DNA of 64,000 nt from Byssochlamys sp. IMV 00236. Taxonomy: Eukaryota; Ascomycota; Eurotiomycetes; Eurotiales; Thermoascaceae. Positions within the stretch are counted from its first letter, which is position 1; the number at the start of each line of letters is the position of its first letter. A program made the position numbers and the translations under genes. Under the pieces are notes generated by a model. It did not search any database. It was not told the origin of the DNA and worked only from the letters and a program-made list of their open reading frames with translations. The stretch covers positions 186,001 to 250,000 of the forward strand of contig MSJH02000629.1 of assembly GCA_001931875.2 (NCBI GenBank), in the 5' to 3' direction. Positions 22,221-32,977 of the stretch are shown here, piece after piece.

Positions 22221-23438
22221 TTAGTCGGCCACATCTTCGTCCTTGCCCGGGTACATGATGGATTGGTTGATAATTGCACGGATATGGCTGCCCAGGACGA
22301 ACAGGAACATGCAGATAATGCAGATAGTCATGGCTGAACCGACTCCCTTGATGCCAGGACTGTTGAAAGCATTGCCAAGGGTGATAGTCGCGATGGTGAA
22401 GCCGGTGTTGGGGAAGACCATTGCCCACCAGCTCAGATGGAAGGCGGTTGGAGGACTGCGGATAACAGCGACAGCGGCGATACAGAAGAACCAAAAGCTC
22501 AGAGCCCAGAGAAAGGCTGCAGAAGTGACTGCTAGCAGTTCGATCACGTCCGAGTCATCTCTGCTATGGATGAGCGGCGTGTCATCCGGCAGGCCTTTGG
22601 ACATTCCAACAATGGCTAGGGCTGTGAAAGCAGGAGGACCAACGCAGATGAACATGCCAGGACGGTGCTCTCGGTTTGGCAGGCCGGCTTGCATGAGTCG
22701 ACCGATGTAGTGAGCGTACATCATACAGCTGATGGATAGGCCCAGGCCTTGGAAGGTGGTTCCAGCAACGATCATAGGGAGCGCCTGGCTAGCCGGCTGT
22801 GCTTCAGCAACAACGGAGGCAATGGTACCGCTCAACATGATGGGGAAGGCTGGCAGGATCCATGATGGCATCATGGTCTGGAGACCGTATGAGTGGGCGG
22901 AGAAGACAAACGAGTATTGCACAACCGCGACGGTGAATGTACAGGCGCAGTAGATCCAGAAGAGAACGTCGATGACTATTAGGAAGGGTTCCGTAGCCTC
23001 GTCACCGAAGTATCTGTGTAGACCTGTAATGATAGTCGCAATGGAGAGCCAGAAGGTTGGGAAAAAGAGGCCTTCTCGTTCATGCTTGAGGGATTCCAGG
23101 AAACCGCCGTGGATGATGAAACGGGCAGCCATCAAGGAGCAGACAATACTCATGAAAATAAGATTGATGATATACACAGTTAGGCCAATTTCCCGCAAAC
23201 CCTTGAAAGTATTTGGCTGCGCTGCAATGAGCAGAGCCAATCCTCCCGTGCTCATAGTAAGCGTATACCAGGCCCATGTGAAATGCTTTATCCGATCCTT
23301 AAAGCCCAGCTTTTGTTCAGATTTGTAGCCCCTTTCCAAACTGGCGATAGAGGTCCTTCGACTAAGCATATCTTTTTGTGAGGTCGCTGCGGAGTGTGCA
23401 TCTCGGGGATACGGCCCCATTAGATGTTCTTCGAACAT
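22221..23438 (-). CDS. C4-dicarboxylate/malic acid transporter (TDT family, Mae1-like)
   Basis: Single-exon gene on minus encoding 405 aa. About ten hydrophobic segments alternate with short loops, beginning after a hydrophilic N-terminus at HFTWAWYTLTMSTGGLALL, the usual first TDT segment with the TMSTGG motif. Later conserved features are FPTFWLSIATII, a GTxFQGLG-like stretch (AGTTFQGLGLS), PPAFTALAIVG and WWAMVFPNTGF. TDT carriers such as fission-yeast Mae1 move malate or related dicarboxylates across the plasma membrane; related fungal members export sulfite (Ssu1). The overall pattern fits the malate branch better, but substrate is inferred. Size matches the family. The coding start at 23438 has a long leader upstream. 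Confidence 0.9.
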   Translation of the reverse strand: MFEEHLMGPYPRDAHSAATSQKDMLSRRTSIASLERGYKSEQKLGFKDRIKHFTWAWYTLTMSTGGLALLIAAQPNTFKGLREIGLTVYIINLIFMSIVCSLMAARFIIHGGFLESLKHEREGLFFPTFWLSIATIITGLHRYFGDEATEPFLIVIDVLFWIYCACTFTVAVVQYSFVFSAHSYGLQTMMPSWILPAFPIMLSGTIASVVAEAQPASQALPMIVAGTTFQGLGLSISCMMYAHYIGRLMQAGLPNREHRPGMFICVGPPAFTALAIVGMSKGLPDDTPLIHSRDDSDVIELLAVTSAAFLWALSFWFFCIAAVAVIRSPPTAFHLSWWAMVFPNTGFTIATITLGNAFNSPGIKGVGSAMTICIICMFLFVLGSHIRAIINQSIMYPGKDEDVAD

Positions 23439-25004
23439 GATGGCAGAGGATTCTCTGGCCCTATTGCCTGATGGAAGACGTTGGATAAATGAATATATTC
23501 ACTAATTTAATGAACAATTGTCATAGGTAATAATGTGTGTACAGTGTATAAAGCGTATAAGAAGGAGATGAAAAACAGCGATCGGATCTGCGTATGGAGA
23601 AGTAAATAGTGAAAGGAGCAGACTGGACTTTATAAAGCTCCGAAGGGATCGAGATCTTGGAGTACCCGAAAGATCAAGACACGGACATCCCCCAGCAAGG
23701 TGCCATTTGGAAGGATACGCGAAACTAAGGAGACTATTATGGTGGCACGCATATCTCGCCGCAGAGACTATCTACCCGACAGATGTTCGTCGAGACTCGA
23801 GAGCCTGATGCCAAGGGAACGATTGACAGGAAACTTCGGGACTAGTTGGAGATCAGGGGAAGAAGGTTCCAAAGAAAGCCACCAGATAACCGCCCGCCAA
23901 GATGTACTAGAGTATTCGGGCCCCGTAATTTTGCCCTTGTTCTAAGGGAGACTGTGCTGGATATGCGTTACATAGTTGGACGAAAGAGGGAGCAGGATCT
24001 GAAGATGCGTGGATACTGGTCTCTTTTGCCTAGAATAGACCACGAATTGTGCAGGATTATGCATTCACGCGGGTCACCGCAGCAATCTTCCAAGACCTTG
24101 GCAGGCTCTTCTTGTAACCTCCGCTGCTGATAGTGACGACGATGTCTCGACAAGCTTAGCTTTGCCCAGGACGGCAGTGCAGCGGTCAACGGACAATAAT
24201 AACAATGGCTGACGTTGGCAGCCCAGCCATGCCAGCGCAAGCGTGCTCCTTGCGAGGATCTCGAAGTCGATAGAGCATCATTGATCCTAACGTTGTCCTT
24301 GGCACGCCCGGGAAATTGTGTACGTCTAAGCCTCCAAGGGCAGAAGGTATAATTGCCCCCTTCGACAGAGACGGGCCTTCAGCGGATCTCAATATCCATG
24401 GCCGAAGACAAAGCCAGACAATAATGTCAATAATAGAGAGAGGCCGGAAAGAGCCATGATCAGACCGGCTCATCTTCGTCTCTCCACTGATGCAGGGTCA
24501 TGATTGTCGCAACTGTCCGCTTGGCATGAACCATCATGAGAAGAAGACATCGCCAAGCATTCTCTCCCGGGATGATCTTCACGTCCACGAAAGCAGCCCG
24601 CTGCCAAGATTCCCGGTCGCTATCGGGTTCTCAGAACGTCTTCCGGCCTGGGAACAAAGGAAGAGTATCTAGTGGACTGTAACAGTTGGTGGTGATAGCC
24701 GGGATATCCACTGAGTTTATTATTTCGTCCATTCGGGTCCCTGTAAATAGATGCCGAATAAGTCAAGACCGCAATGCGCAGTATCACATCAACACAACTC
24801 TAGGGACGTTCCGCACCTTGGCAATTGCTCGTCCCGATCCTGTTTGAGCTGCACAGCCATCCACTATCTATCTCAGATTCTCAAGAAAGGGCCTCTGCAA
24901 TTCCCTTTCTCCCCTGAGGATTGTGCGCACGAACCTGATCGCCCACGTTGTGCGGCTTATGCCCGCCGCGCCCCCTGACGCGATATTGCAACGCCGTCGC
25001 CAAG

Positions 25005-25253
25005 ATGTCCTCGCTCAATAGCTCTCAAGACTCCCTCTTGGCAGACAAATTTGTCTCGAGACAGCATTATCAGGAGCTACAATCGTCCTGCCCAATACTT
25101 GGCGGTAACTTCGGAGATCCAGTCCACTTGCGGTGCCACAAGCTGACAAGAAGCCAAGAAGCCAAGAACGACTTCATCCCTCCAGCAGAGATAAGGAAAG
25201 TACAGTACAAGAATAATCAAATTGTCATCAGACACAGCCTCCCTGCAGCCTAG
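25005..25253 (+). CDS. Weak candidate small ORF
   Basis: 82-codon frame beginning at an ATG in fair context (GCCAAGATGTCC). The first ~30 residues are Ser/Gln-rich and protein-like; a GTAACT within GGCGGTAACTTC could be a splice donor, so the later part may not be coding. No family is recognised. It may be chance. Confidence 0.2.
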   Translation: MSSLNSSQDSLLADKFVSRQHYQELQSSCPILGGNFGDPVHLRCHKLTRSQEAKNDFIPPAEIRKVQYKNNQIVIRHSLPAA

Positions 25254-25587
25254 AAGACATTGTATCTGTCTCATCGTGGCATTCTTGAGGAATCTGACGT
25301 GTATTGCCAGAGTTACTACTGATAAATCATACTCACATAAGTACGATACATAGTTAAGTGCATTAGTCCACTCTGGATCATAGCAACTGACTGTTAGATA
25401 ACAGTGAAGGCTTGACCCTGACATCTATTGCGTCTGTGACAATGGCAGCACTACGTTTTTCTCCTTAGTCCAGGAAGAAGGAGTCGAGAACGATAGTAAT
25501 TATTTCCGTTCTCAGTAACTACCTACCTACAAAGTGATACTTATCTTGGCAGTATCTGTTTCAACAGATGCCCTCCATTTGATACAG

Positions 25588-25860
25588 TCACACCTTGTTG
25601 CCAGGACCACCAGATCCCTCCAGCGGAGTATCGGTCAAATCCAAGAAATACCATCCGCCAAGAAACAGTGAAATCTTCTGTTCTGTGAAAAGCACCCGCT
25701 TGCGGACTGGATCAATAACAAATCCTCCCAGAGGCACTGGAGCACCGAATCTTACTCTATAAACCCCCCATACCAAGTCGATCGGTCCGGGATCCCGCGC
25801 GAAGTCTATCCATTCAGACTTTATGATATGACTCCTCGGATGCAAACTTTCTCCCCCCAT
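25588..25860 (-). CDS. Weak candidate small ORF
   Basis: 90-codon frame on minus starting at an ATG. The predicted peptide has a balanced, beta-rich composition (for example VYRVRFGAPVPLGGFVIDP and LFLGGWYFLDLTD) more protein-like than most random frames nearby. No family is recognised, and no upstream exon was found. It could be an orphan gene or a relic of a larger one. Confidence 0.28.
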   Translation of the reverse strand: MGGESLHPRSHIIKSEWIDFARDPGPIDLVWGVYRVRFGAPVPLGGFVIDPVRKRVLFTEQKISLFLGGWYFLDLTDTPLEGSGGPGNKV

Positions 25861-27021
25861 GTCCCAACTAACTGTCTATCTCCCGTCTCAGGACCCTCTA
25901 GAGATACGACCTAAGATGCTAAAACAGCCGATATACTCGGCATCAACCCTGCTTTTCGCTGATCTATCAGAGTCTGGCCCCTTCTTCTCTTTCGTTCCAC
26001 CACGTTGATGGTAGGCAATGCAACGCTGCACAGAGATCACCTAGAGTATATACCCATGTGATGGTCTCCATCCCGGAATGGGGATATGTCGACAAGTTTG
26101 ATCAAATCACTCGCTAATCCACAGACATGTGCTGAACGCGTCTTGAACTAGGATCTGTAGCGATCCACTTATTCCTAGATTATTGAGAGTAGATATATCC
26201 CGCATATAACTAATGAAGACCCGACTAGAATCTGCGTTCTTGGAAGGTTGAGTCCTGAACTTGAAAAAAGTTAAGGCATATACCTCATGCATATCCTGTT
26301 TTCTGGCTCATGCTCTGGAAGAAGGAAACATGCTCGTTCGAAACCTTGTCACTGGTTTCAGCACAGGAAGAGAGAAAAGAATTCTCACAAAATAAAAGTC
26401 TTGGTTCAAACAGACACAAATGTGCTGAAACAATAAGCTTCGGACAAGACCACACTAACCCTCATGTTGAAAATAAGGCGGAAGAACATTACTTTTTTTA
26501 GCCTCCTAGACTCGGGAAAATTCGGTTTCTGGTGGGTAACGGCAAGTTTCTTTTTTGTGCAGTCTAGAATTATCTGTCTACACTCGATCTGCATGTGAGA
26601 AAATGACAAAATTTTATAGGACGATGCAGGTTGTATGCATTCACCTCAGATATGATCAATACATGGAAAAAAAAATTAGAGGACCCTTATGCATCAGGGG
26701 CTGGCAGCCATTCTGTTATGCCATATCATCAAGAGTCATGAAAGCCATTGTCCAAGAAAGCGAGACCCAAAAATTCCAAAAAGAAAAGAGCTTGTGAATA
26801 TGCGGACCGTATAAATGCATACGCACGGCAGTTTAACACAGAATCCGGTTCATAGTATAGGCAGAAAGGATGCAAATGTTGACCAAAGAAATTCGTTATG
26901 AGTGTTTGACGTTTTCAACCAGAATACTCCGACGCTCCGTCCATGCTATCTAGATGCTTTTGGCTTATGCTCTGTGATATCGTTAGAAAGCGGCAACAGA
27001 CTGAAATCAGGCAAGAGATCC

Positions 27022-28629
27022 TTACATCATTCGGAAGACCAAGTCTGAAGCCAGCTCGGTCGTGGTATCAAGAAGGTCCTTTAGGCCGCCGCCAGTCGAG
27101 AATCGGCCCGCCACGGCCGCGCCGTCCAGACCGGGAATCGCAGGGTATGTGGTGAGTTGCATCGGGGTGAAAGCTGCAAGTTCCCTGACCTTGCAGGCTG
27201 CATAGTGTGTGACCAGCTTGCGTAGCTCGTTTTCCCGCAGGAGGGTGGGTGAGTTTGGATGCACTGGCTCATAGCGAGTCGTTCTCGTGTACGTGTAATG
27301 CATGAGGTCCAGGATCATCTTCGCCTTGATTGTCATCATGGTGTTGTAGTCTTGGCTCTGGCTCTGGTTGTCATTGCCAGAGGCCGAAAATGACAGTGTA
27401 GCCAGGTCCTTGTGAAGCTTTTGGAGACACAGCTGGGCTAATGCTGGAATCAAGTAGCGAGACGCGAAGACGTAGAGCTTGGCGTGAAAAAGGATGTATG
27501 GGAGGTCCACTCCTGGTCCTGAGCCCAGTCGAGAGATGTCCTTCACGGGCTTCTGAAAGGGATAATCGAGCCCGGAGAACTCGTCCCAGATGTTGATTTC
27601 CTTGGGATGAAGGGGGTTAAAGTTCTGAGGAACAAACGATGTAGTCAAGGCCTCAGGGGGGAAAGGCGGCTGCTGCTGCTGCTGCTGTTGCTGTTGCTGC
27701 TCCTCGGGCTCTTTTTCCTTCTCATCTGTCCTCACCATCTCACCTCCAGCTGATTGGGATTGATTCCACCATTCCCCCATCGCAGAGGATGCTGCCGCAG
27801 TCTCTACACCGGCTGGCTTAGCATAGTCCTCGCTTTGCTCGGGCGGCGGTGTCGAAGGGGGTGTCAGGTTCAGTGCAGATTCATCGAAAGATACGCCACC
27901 GGGGCCTCGCTGCTTCTTTTTATCTTTCTTGCCCTTCTTGTTCTTCTTGCCGCCTGGCTCAGAGCTTTCTCCTGGTCCATCGTCGGCGGGAGGGTGTCTC
28001 TCACCCTCAGTGGGAGCATCGTTTCCCTCGACAGCAAGTCCGGAACCCTGACTCGGGAATGGCTCATGGCCCGACGGGAAAGGATTGTGGTCAAATCTCT
28101 CGGGAGTCCCTATCGATCCGGGGGGAGGTGTAGGTACTGGCGGAGGAATGATGGAGGAGACAGACTCCGAGCGGAACATTCCCTTCCATGGGTTTTCACC
28201 CCCATGGTGGTCCGAACCAGGCAGGGGTACGCTGTAATCGCAGGTGTAGGCATATTCACAGAATGCCACAAAGACCTCGACTTCTTCGTCCTCCAGGACA
28301 GCGATACGGTGTTTGGATTCACGGGTCTCCCCATTGTTCATAAGCAGATCTAACGGTTTAGAGACATGTTTGGCCAACGCAGTCTGGATGGTCAGTCTGG
28401 TGTGGTTGGGTCCGACGAGGAAAGTGAAGGACGGCGAATGGACGATACTGTGATCAGTCAATGAGTCAGTCTGTCAGCAAATATTCCTCAGGAGCCTTGT
28501 GTGGGCGTATATGATCTCTACGGGGAAACGGAAAGTCTTTGGACCTGGAGCAGTCGATGCTCCTCAATCGAAACCTGCTCTCTCGAGAGGTAACGGAACG
28601 TACCTGTTGTACTCCCGAGCAGACTCCAT
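27022..28629 (-). CDS. BTB/POZ domain protein
   Basis: Two exons on minus: 28629-28604 (26 nt, MESAREYN plus two bases) and 28447-27022, separated by a 156 nt intron (28448-28603; GTACGT donor, CAG acceptor). The product is 483 aa. The join gives REYNSIVHSPSFTFLVG, the usual opening of fungal BTB proteins, followed by HVSKPLDLLMNNG and VFVAFCEYAYT. The BTB fold is split by a ~200-residue low-complexity insert containing Pro runs, a Lys-rich stretch (KKNKKGKKDKKKQR), and a polyglutamine run encoded by CTG-type repeats near 27670-27702. The BTB-like pattern resumes at LPYILFHAKLYVFASRYLIPALAQLCLQ. Such proteins often act as adaptors for Cul3 ligases or in protein-protein contacts; the specific role is unknown. 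Confidence 0.8.
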
Positions 28630-29951
28630 CCCGCTTTCCCCGTTCGCGGTCGTGTGTATATATATATATAGCGGCTGTTTGGTTTTCGTCGATTGCTCTC
28701 GACGACTACGACCCTCAACCGGCTCTTTTTCTATTGTATCTTGCCTTCCAGCCCCCTACTTATCTCGTCCCCAGCCCCCGAGCGGAGCAATCGACTCATA
28801 TGGGTCAGGCGCGGTGCTACGTGGGAGGACATGATGGGCGATGCCGGCGCTGGCGTTGGCGGTTGCTGGGCGAGCAGCGCTGGCGATGCCAACGACCGCA
28901 GAGTCTTGTAAGCGCAACAGGGCAGCCAGTGGTGAACGGCCACCTCCACTAAACGGCTGCATCTAAAACTCCTGGCGTGCTGGCCCCGTCCACAAGTTAA
29001 CTGGTCGTGCCTTGGAGGGGATTTCAACCACATCACGGCTCTCCGTCGAGTCTTGCGAACCTGCTGGTTAAGCATCTCAACCGTCGTGCCATAGCGGCCT
29101 GTGTCACTACCTACTGACCAGCCCAATTCCTTCTCGACGATCTCCCTTCAGCACTCAGGACATGAACACACACAGAGACAATGACAGCTTTTCCCAGTCG
29201 ATCCTCCTTCTCGTCCGTATCCAGACCCCCACCGGTTGTTGCCCGAAACCCAGACGGTTGGAGACCCAATTGCGGGCCAGGTCTTTGTGTTCTGATGACC
29301 TTGCGGTGATGGCTGCTGCATGTTTCGATACTCCACGACGCGACGGTGGACCGGCCATTGACTGCTCAGACCCATTGGTGTCTTGCGGTCAGATTCAGAT
29401 GGGACGTTTACAATGGCGCCGCGCTCAGACTACAGCAGAAACGAAACCCATCTGGGGAAAGCTGCTGGAACACGCCTTGATCCTAAAGATATCCAGAGCT
29501 TCACACTGGGCGGAATGATACAAAACGCCGCCCCAGTCCCCTCCGCTAGAAGAAATCATCCTAGACTTGTCGCAAGTCGACCCGGTCTAGCTCTGCAGTG
29601 CTTCCATAAGAAGGGATCTAGTCACCGAAACATGGAGTTTTCGCCTCATCCCTTTTAACCTACATATTAGATGCCGCTAGTCTGCCAGCATGGCCTGTTC
29701 GCTGTGGCCTTCTAGATCAAACGGTGAATCCATTATTAGAGTAATTCTGATCTGTATCGGAATATGGCATAATATACATGCTATATATAACTACGTGGTT
29801 CTAAGAAAATTCTTCCAGATCACCACCAGCCACCGATGCTGCGTTCATTCAGCAATAGGTCCATGATCCCAGCCACCTTTCACGGTAAAAAAAAGGTGCT
29901 GATACTCGATGGAGGAGCGATCTTCTAAATCGTATTTAAATCCGCATCAAC
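28630..29951. other. Intergenic, no supported gene
   Basis: 1.3 kb between the BTB gene start and the 3' end of the Hsc20 gene. Open frames on both strands overlap in conflicting frames and show no conserved motif. A short TA microsatellite lies near 28658-28671. Confidence 0.4.
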
Positions 29952-30821
29952 TCAATGCACGATTCTAAGCTCCGTTGTGCCCGGTTCCCAGTCCCGCAGG
30001 GCTTGTGCGAGGCTGTACCAGAACCGGAGGCGAACGCATTCTTTCCTTGCCGCCTCTATGTCGCCCTGGTCGAAAGCTTCTCCTAACGCCTTCACCGTCT
30101 CCTCCAGTCGGGCATTATTTTCTCCCTTGAGTCGCTCAATCTCCGCTTCCGCCTGAGGATCAGCCCCGACTTCCTCGATGGTCTCCTGCACATCCATCAC
30201 TTCCATCAGCATCTCCGGATCCAGTGCATGTTGAGACGATCCGTCCTCGGCCATCACGTCGATTCCGTGCCAATGGGCGAGGATATATTGTGCTCTCGCT
30301 AGCGGGTCTGCCAGCGTCCGGTACGCCTCATTGATGCGAGAAGACAGGGCCTCTGCTCGTTCCTTCGCATGGCCAGGGGCATGCTTATCCGGGTGTATCT
30401 GGTTCTGAAGAGCAAGGAATTCGCGACGAAGATCGGCAACTGAGATGTCGAAAGGAGAGTTGGGCGGCGGACCGTTCGGGAGAGTCTTGGGGAAAATGCT
30501 ATAGTAGTTGGAGACATCCGGACTAACGGCCATGATGCCAGCCACGGAGTCATTGTCTTCAACTCCATCCGCGTTTGATTCGGACGCGGGCGTCGCGGCG
30601 GAGTCTTTGCTTGTGGACGCAAACCGTCGCCCTATTTGCTCAGGATGGGCCTGCGGGCGCGTAATTCTAGCACTTCCTGACCAATGCTGACATAGGAGAC
30701 ACACGTTATTAGGCACATCTCCCAGGAATCGAGACCGTTGTACTGTCAGTGTCGCTTGCGATGCCCTGCTGCTGGTGGAGAGCTGTCGGAGCAGCCTGCC
30801 AGATGTGACGGCGGCTCTCAT
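29952..30821 (-). CDS. jac1: Mitochondrial Fe-S cluster J-type co-chaperone Hsc20/Jac1
   Basis: Single exon on minus, 289 aa. The N-terminus is Arg/Ser-rich without acidic residues, as expected of a mitochondrial presequence. A CLLC motif at 41-44 corresponds in place to the zinc-binding CxxC seen in many Hsc20 proteins, but no second CxxC pair follows. The J domain runs from ~105 (YYSIFPKTLP) with the catalytic HPD at 143-145 and LSSRINEAYRTLADPLARAQYIL. The C-terminal helical bundle (PEMLMEVMDVQETIEE and later helices) binds the Isu scaffold in family members. Hsc20 recruits the Hsp70 Ssq1/Ssc1 to release nascent Fe-S clusters. The start at 30821 is the first ATG and gives a sensible presequence. 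Confidence 0.93.
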   Translation of the reverse strand: MRAAVTSGRLLRQLSTSSRASQATLTVQRSRFLGDVPNNVCLLCQHWSGSARITRPQAHPEQIGRRFASTSKDSAATPASESNADGVEDNDSVAGIMAVSPDVSNYYSIFPKTLPNGPPPNSPFDISVADLRREFLALQNQIHPDKHAPGHAKERAEALSSRINEAYRTLADPLARAQYILAHWHGIDVMAEDGSSQHALDPEMLMEVMDVQETIEEVGADPQAEAEIERLKGENNARLEETVKALGEAFDQGDIEAARKECVRLRFWYSLAQALRDWEPGTTELRIVH

Positions 30822-31348
30822 CGTTGTAGTCCCGAATACGTATACGTATGTCTACAGCGGAAGAGAGACAGCGACGAAAATACTGCAAGTAAAATACCGA
30901 ATCTCAAAAGGCGACGTTGCTGGTAGAGGGAGAGATTTATATGATCTTCAAGTCAATAATGATAATGATAATAATAATAATAATCTCCGGAAGTTCGGAC
31001 TTTCTGACTGACAGTCCGCTCGGCTCGGAGGAACATTTCGGCGTTTCAGCGTTTATCGACGTCATCGTCGATTAGTTCAAAACAACAATGGAATAATTAA
31101 TTACAGTAGGTATTATGCGGTGATAAACATGCGCATTGCATGAACAATTCAGAAGAATATTGATTCATGTTCATCGGCTATATCTATATCTGCTTATGAC
31201 ATCCCTTTTTCTCCGCACTTGTTAACAAGGAGGCAATATCTTCATGATATCGACTAGGTACCTAGCCAGCTCATTCATCCACGAATTAAAATTTCCGTCT
31301 CTTTCTTGCATATTCCGTTTCCCAGTCTTCGAAGATTCCATGACACCA
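30822..31348. other. Intergenic, AT-rich
   Basis: Contains an AAT/ATA-type microsatellite near 30958-30983. No gene seen. It separates the Hsc20 start from the decayed MFS gene. Confidence 0.5.
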
Positions 31349-32100
31349 CTAGATATCCCTTGATGGCCTCTTTGTCGCTTTCACATCCCCTTTCAGCGTC
31401 GTATCAACAACGAAGAAACTGCCTATAAAGCACAGAGACATTAGAGGTACCAGGATAATAACAACGACTCGAAAACCTTTCATCTTCGCATCTAGAATCT
31501 GAGCGCAGTATGCCTCGGAGCTGGTGTTGTTCCTGCTCCACCTTCCATCTACCATAAGACGTCCGACAGAAGGCTCGAGGGGACTTTGTTGCGCAAAGCT
31601 GATTTTGTAGTGGCGTATTGCGCTGCAGTTGATACGGAAACGCGGCCTAGAGACCGGACTAGATTACGAGTTAATGTTGTGACTGCACGATTCTCCGTTC
31701 TGGAGAGAACTTGTACGGCCAAAAGGCCTGGAAATTTTGAGACGGTTAGCAGACTTGTGTCATGGGGATGATGTAAAATTACCAGGTTGATGGACAAAGC
31801 AGACTCCAGCGCCTTCTATCGCGAGGACCACAACGTATATTGCGACATCGTCATGACCCTTAAGAAGGAGATTTAGACCAGCTCCCAGTGTCCAAAGGAA
31901 GAATCCCGTACGCAGAACGGGCGAATATCTAGCATTCCCAGTAAGGATAATGAGAGAAAGATCGACAAAGCCTGGCCTTACCTAGCAAATCGACTCATCA
32001 ACATACGATAGAAGATTAAAAGATAGAACGACGAATTGAGTTAGTTGAAATAATAGCAGAATCTGTCCTTGATTCCTACAGCATAATAAACTTGACATCC
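31349..32100 (-). pseudogene. Decayed MFS drug-transporter gene, 3' part only
   Basis: Reading minus, pieces of a DHA-type major facilitator protein can be followed: SRFARYSPVLRTGFFLWTLG after a GTAAGG...TAG intron, then VAIYVVVLAIEGAGVCFVHQ, a second intron with CTAAC (31743-31795 region), AVQVLSRTENRAVTTLTRN, STAAQYATTKSALRNKVPS, and finally KGFRVVVIILVPLMSLCF with FIGSFFVVDTTLKGD. The order and motifs match the last four to five membrane segments of fungal DHA transporters. A frame change with an in-frame stop occurs around 31552-31560, and upstream of 32013 the reading frame breaks down with stops in AT-rich sequence. The 5' two-thirds of the gene are absent. This is a relic, not a functional transporter. 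Confidence 0.7.
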
Positions 32101-32977
32101 CAATGGCAATAACTATAGATCGTAATTTGTTCATCCAGGTTCGAAATTAGATAGTAGACAAACGTTAAGAATTCGGGTATGATCTGCCAGACTCAGAGTC
32201 TCTGCTCATTGTGAATACCTCCTAGGTTCTTCTGGCCTGAGGGTGCCAGTACTTAGTTGGCACGTATTTCAGCACTGATATTTCTTTCCGCATCAAACTA
32301 TATGTCATAGTTATTATTTGTTAACGCATTTGTCAGCAATTATGTGAATCGATTTCTGGAAAACGCTATTTACTATACATTGCTAAGCCGGTCTCGTCCA
32401 GCCAGATAAATCAACGTCGGGTCTGCCTTGCAACGTTACCTAGTTAGCACTGGCTTAAACACTTCCTCAGTGCCGGTGATGAAAAGTTCATACCAAAGTA
32501 TACTTATCCATTTAATCCTGCAGACCTCAAAGAATTTCAAAATTCTTGGTAACAATGCCTAAGTTCGCAATTTTTGAATAACGCGGGACAGTTTTAATAA
32601 AATGTAGATAAACCACGCAAATTATTATTCCTTTAGAAGGGAGAGAGACGAATAATTTTAAGAGTCTAATTTATGCCATAACAAAAGAGGCATTAGCTCA
32701 CAAGTGGTTGGAAGGCGTTCAGTTAAGTAAGGTAGTTAGATTTGTAAATCTCAAACCAAAGGGGATTAAAGTAGCGCAGATCCGCATCTGGGTAAAGGAA
32801 ATATAACTTGATGTACAGTACAAAGCAAAGGAAGCAAATCGCTCAGCTCATAACTAAAACATAGAACTCATTATAGTGCGTATCTCGACGTAAAACACAG
32901 TCAGGCTGCGAAATGGCCTAAGTTGTGGCAGCTCCACCGCCCTGGGTCCTTAGGCTATCTTGCTGTTACCTCCAACT
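32101..32977. other. AT-rich non-coding stretch
   Basis: Strongly AT-rich, no open frame of note. It may contain further decayed sequence from the MFS gene upstream part (a RIP-like bias to A/T is possible but not measured), and the 3' region of the next minus-strand gene. Confidence 0.45.

Larger units (their letters stand above)
23439..27021. other. Gene-poor 3.6 kb interval
   Basis: No multi-exon gene could be assembled. Two short open frames with an ATG start are listed separately as weak candidates (25005-25253 plus, 25588-25860 minus). The 26.1-26.9 kb part is AT-rich with A-runs and looks non-coding. Confidence 0.4.

Noticed and set aside
29162..29518. 118-codon plus-strand frame in the BTB upstream region
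   Set aside because: Overlaps other frames of similar length on both strands; no motif and no splice signals joining it to anything.
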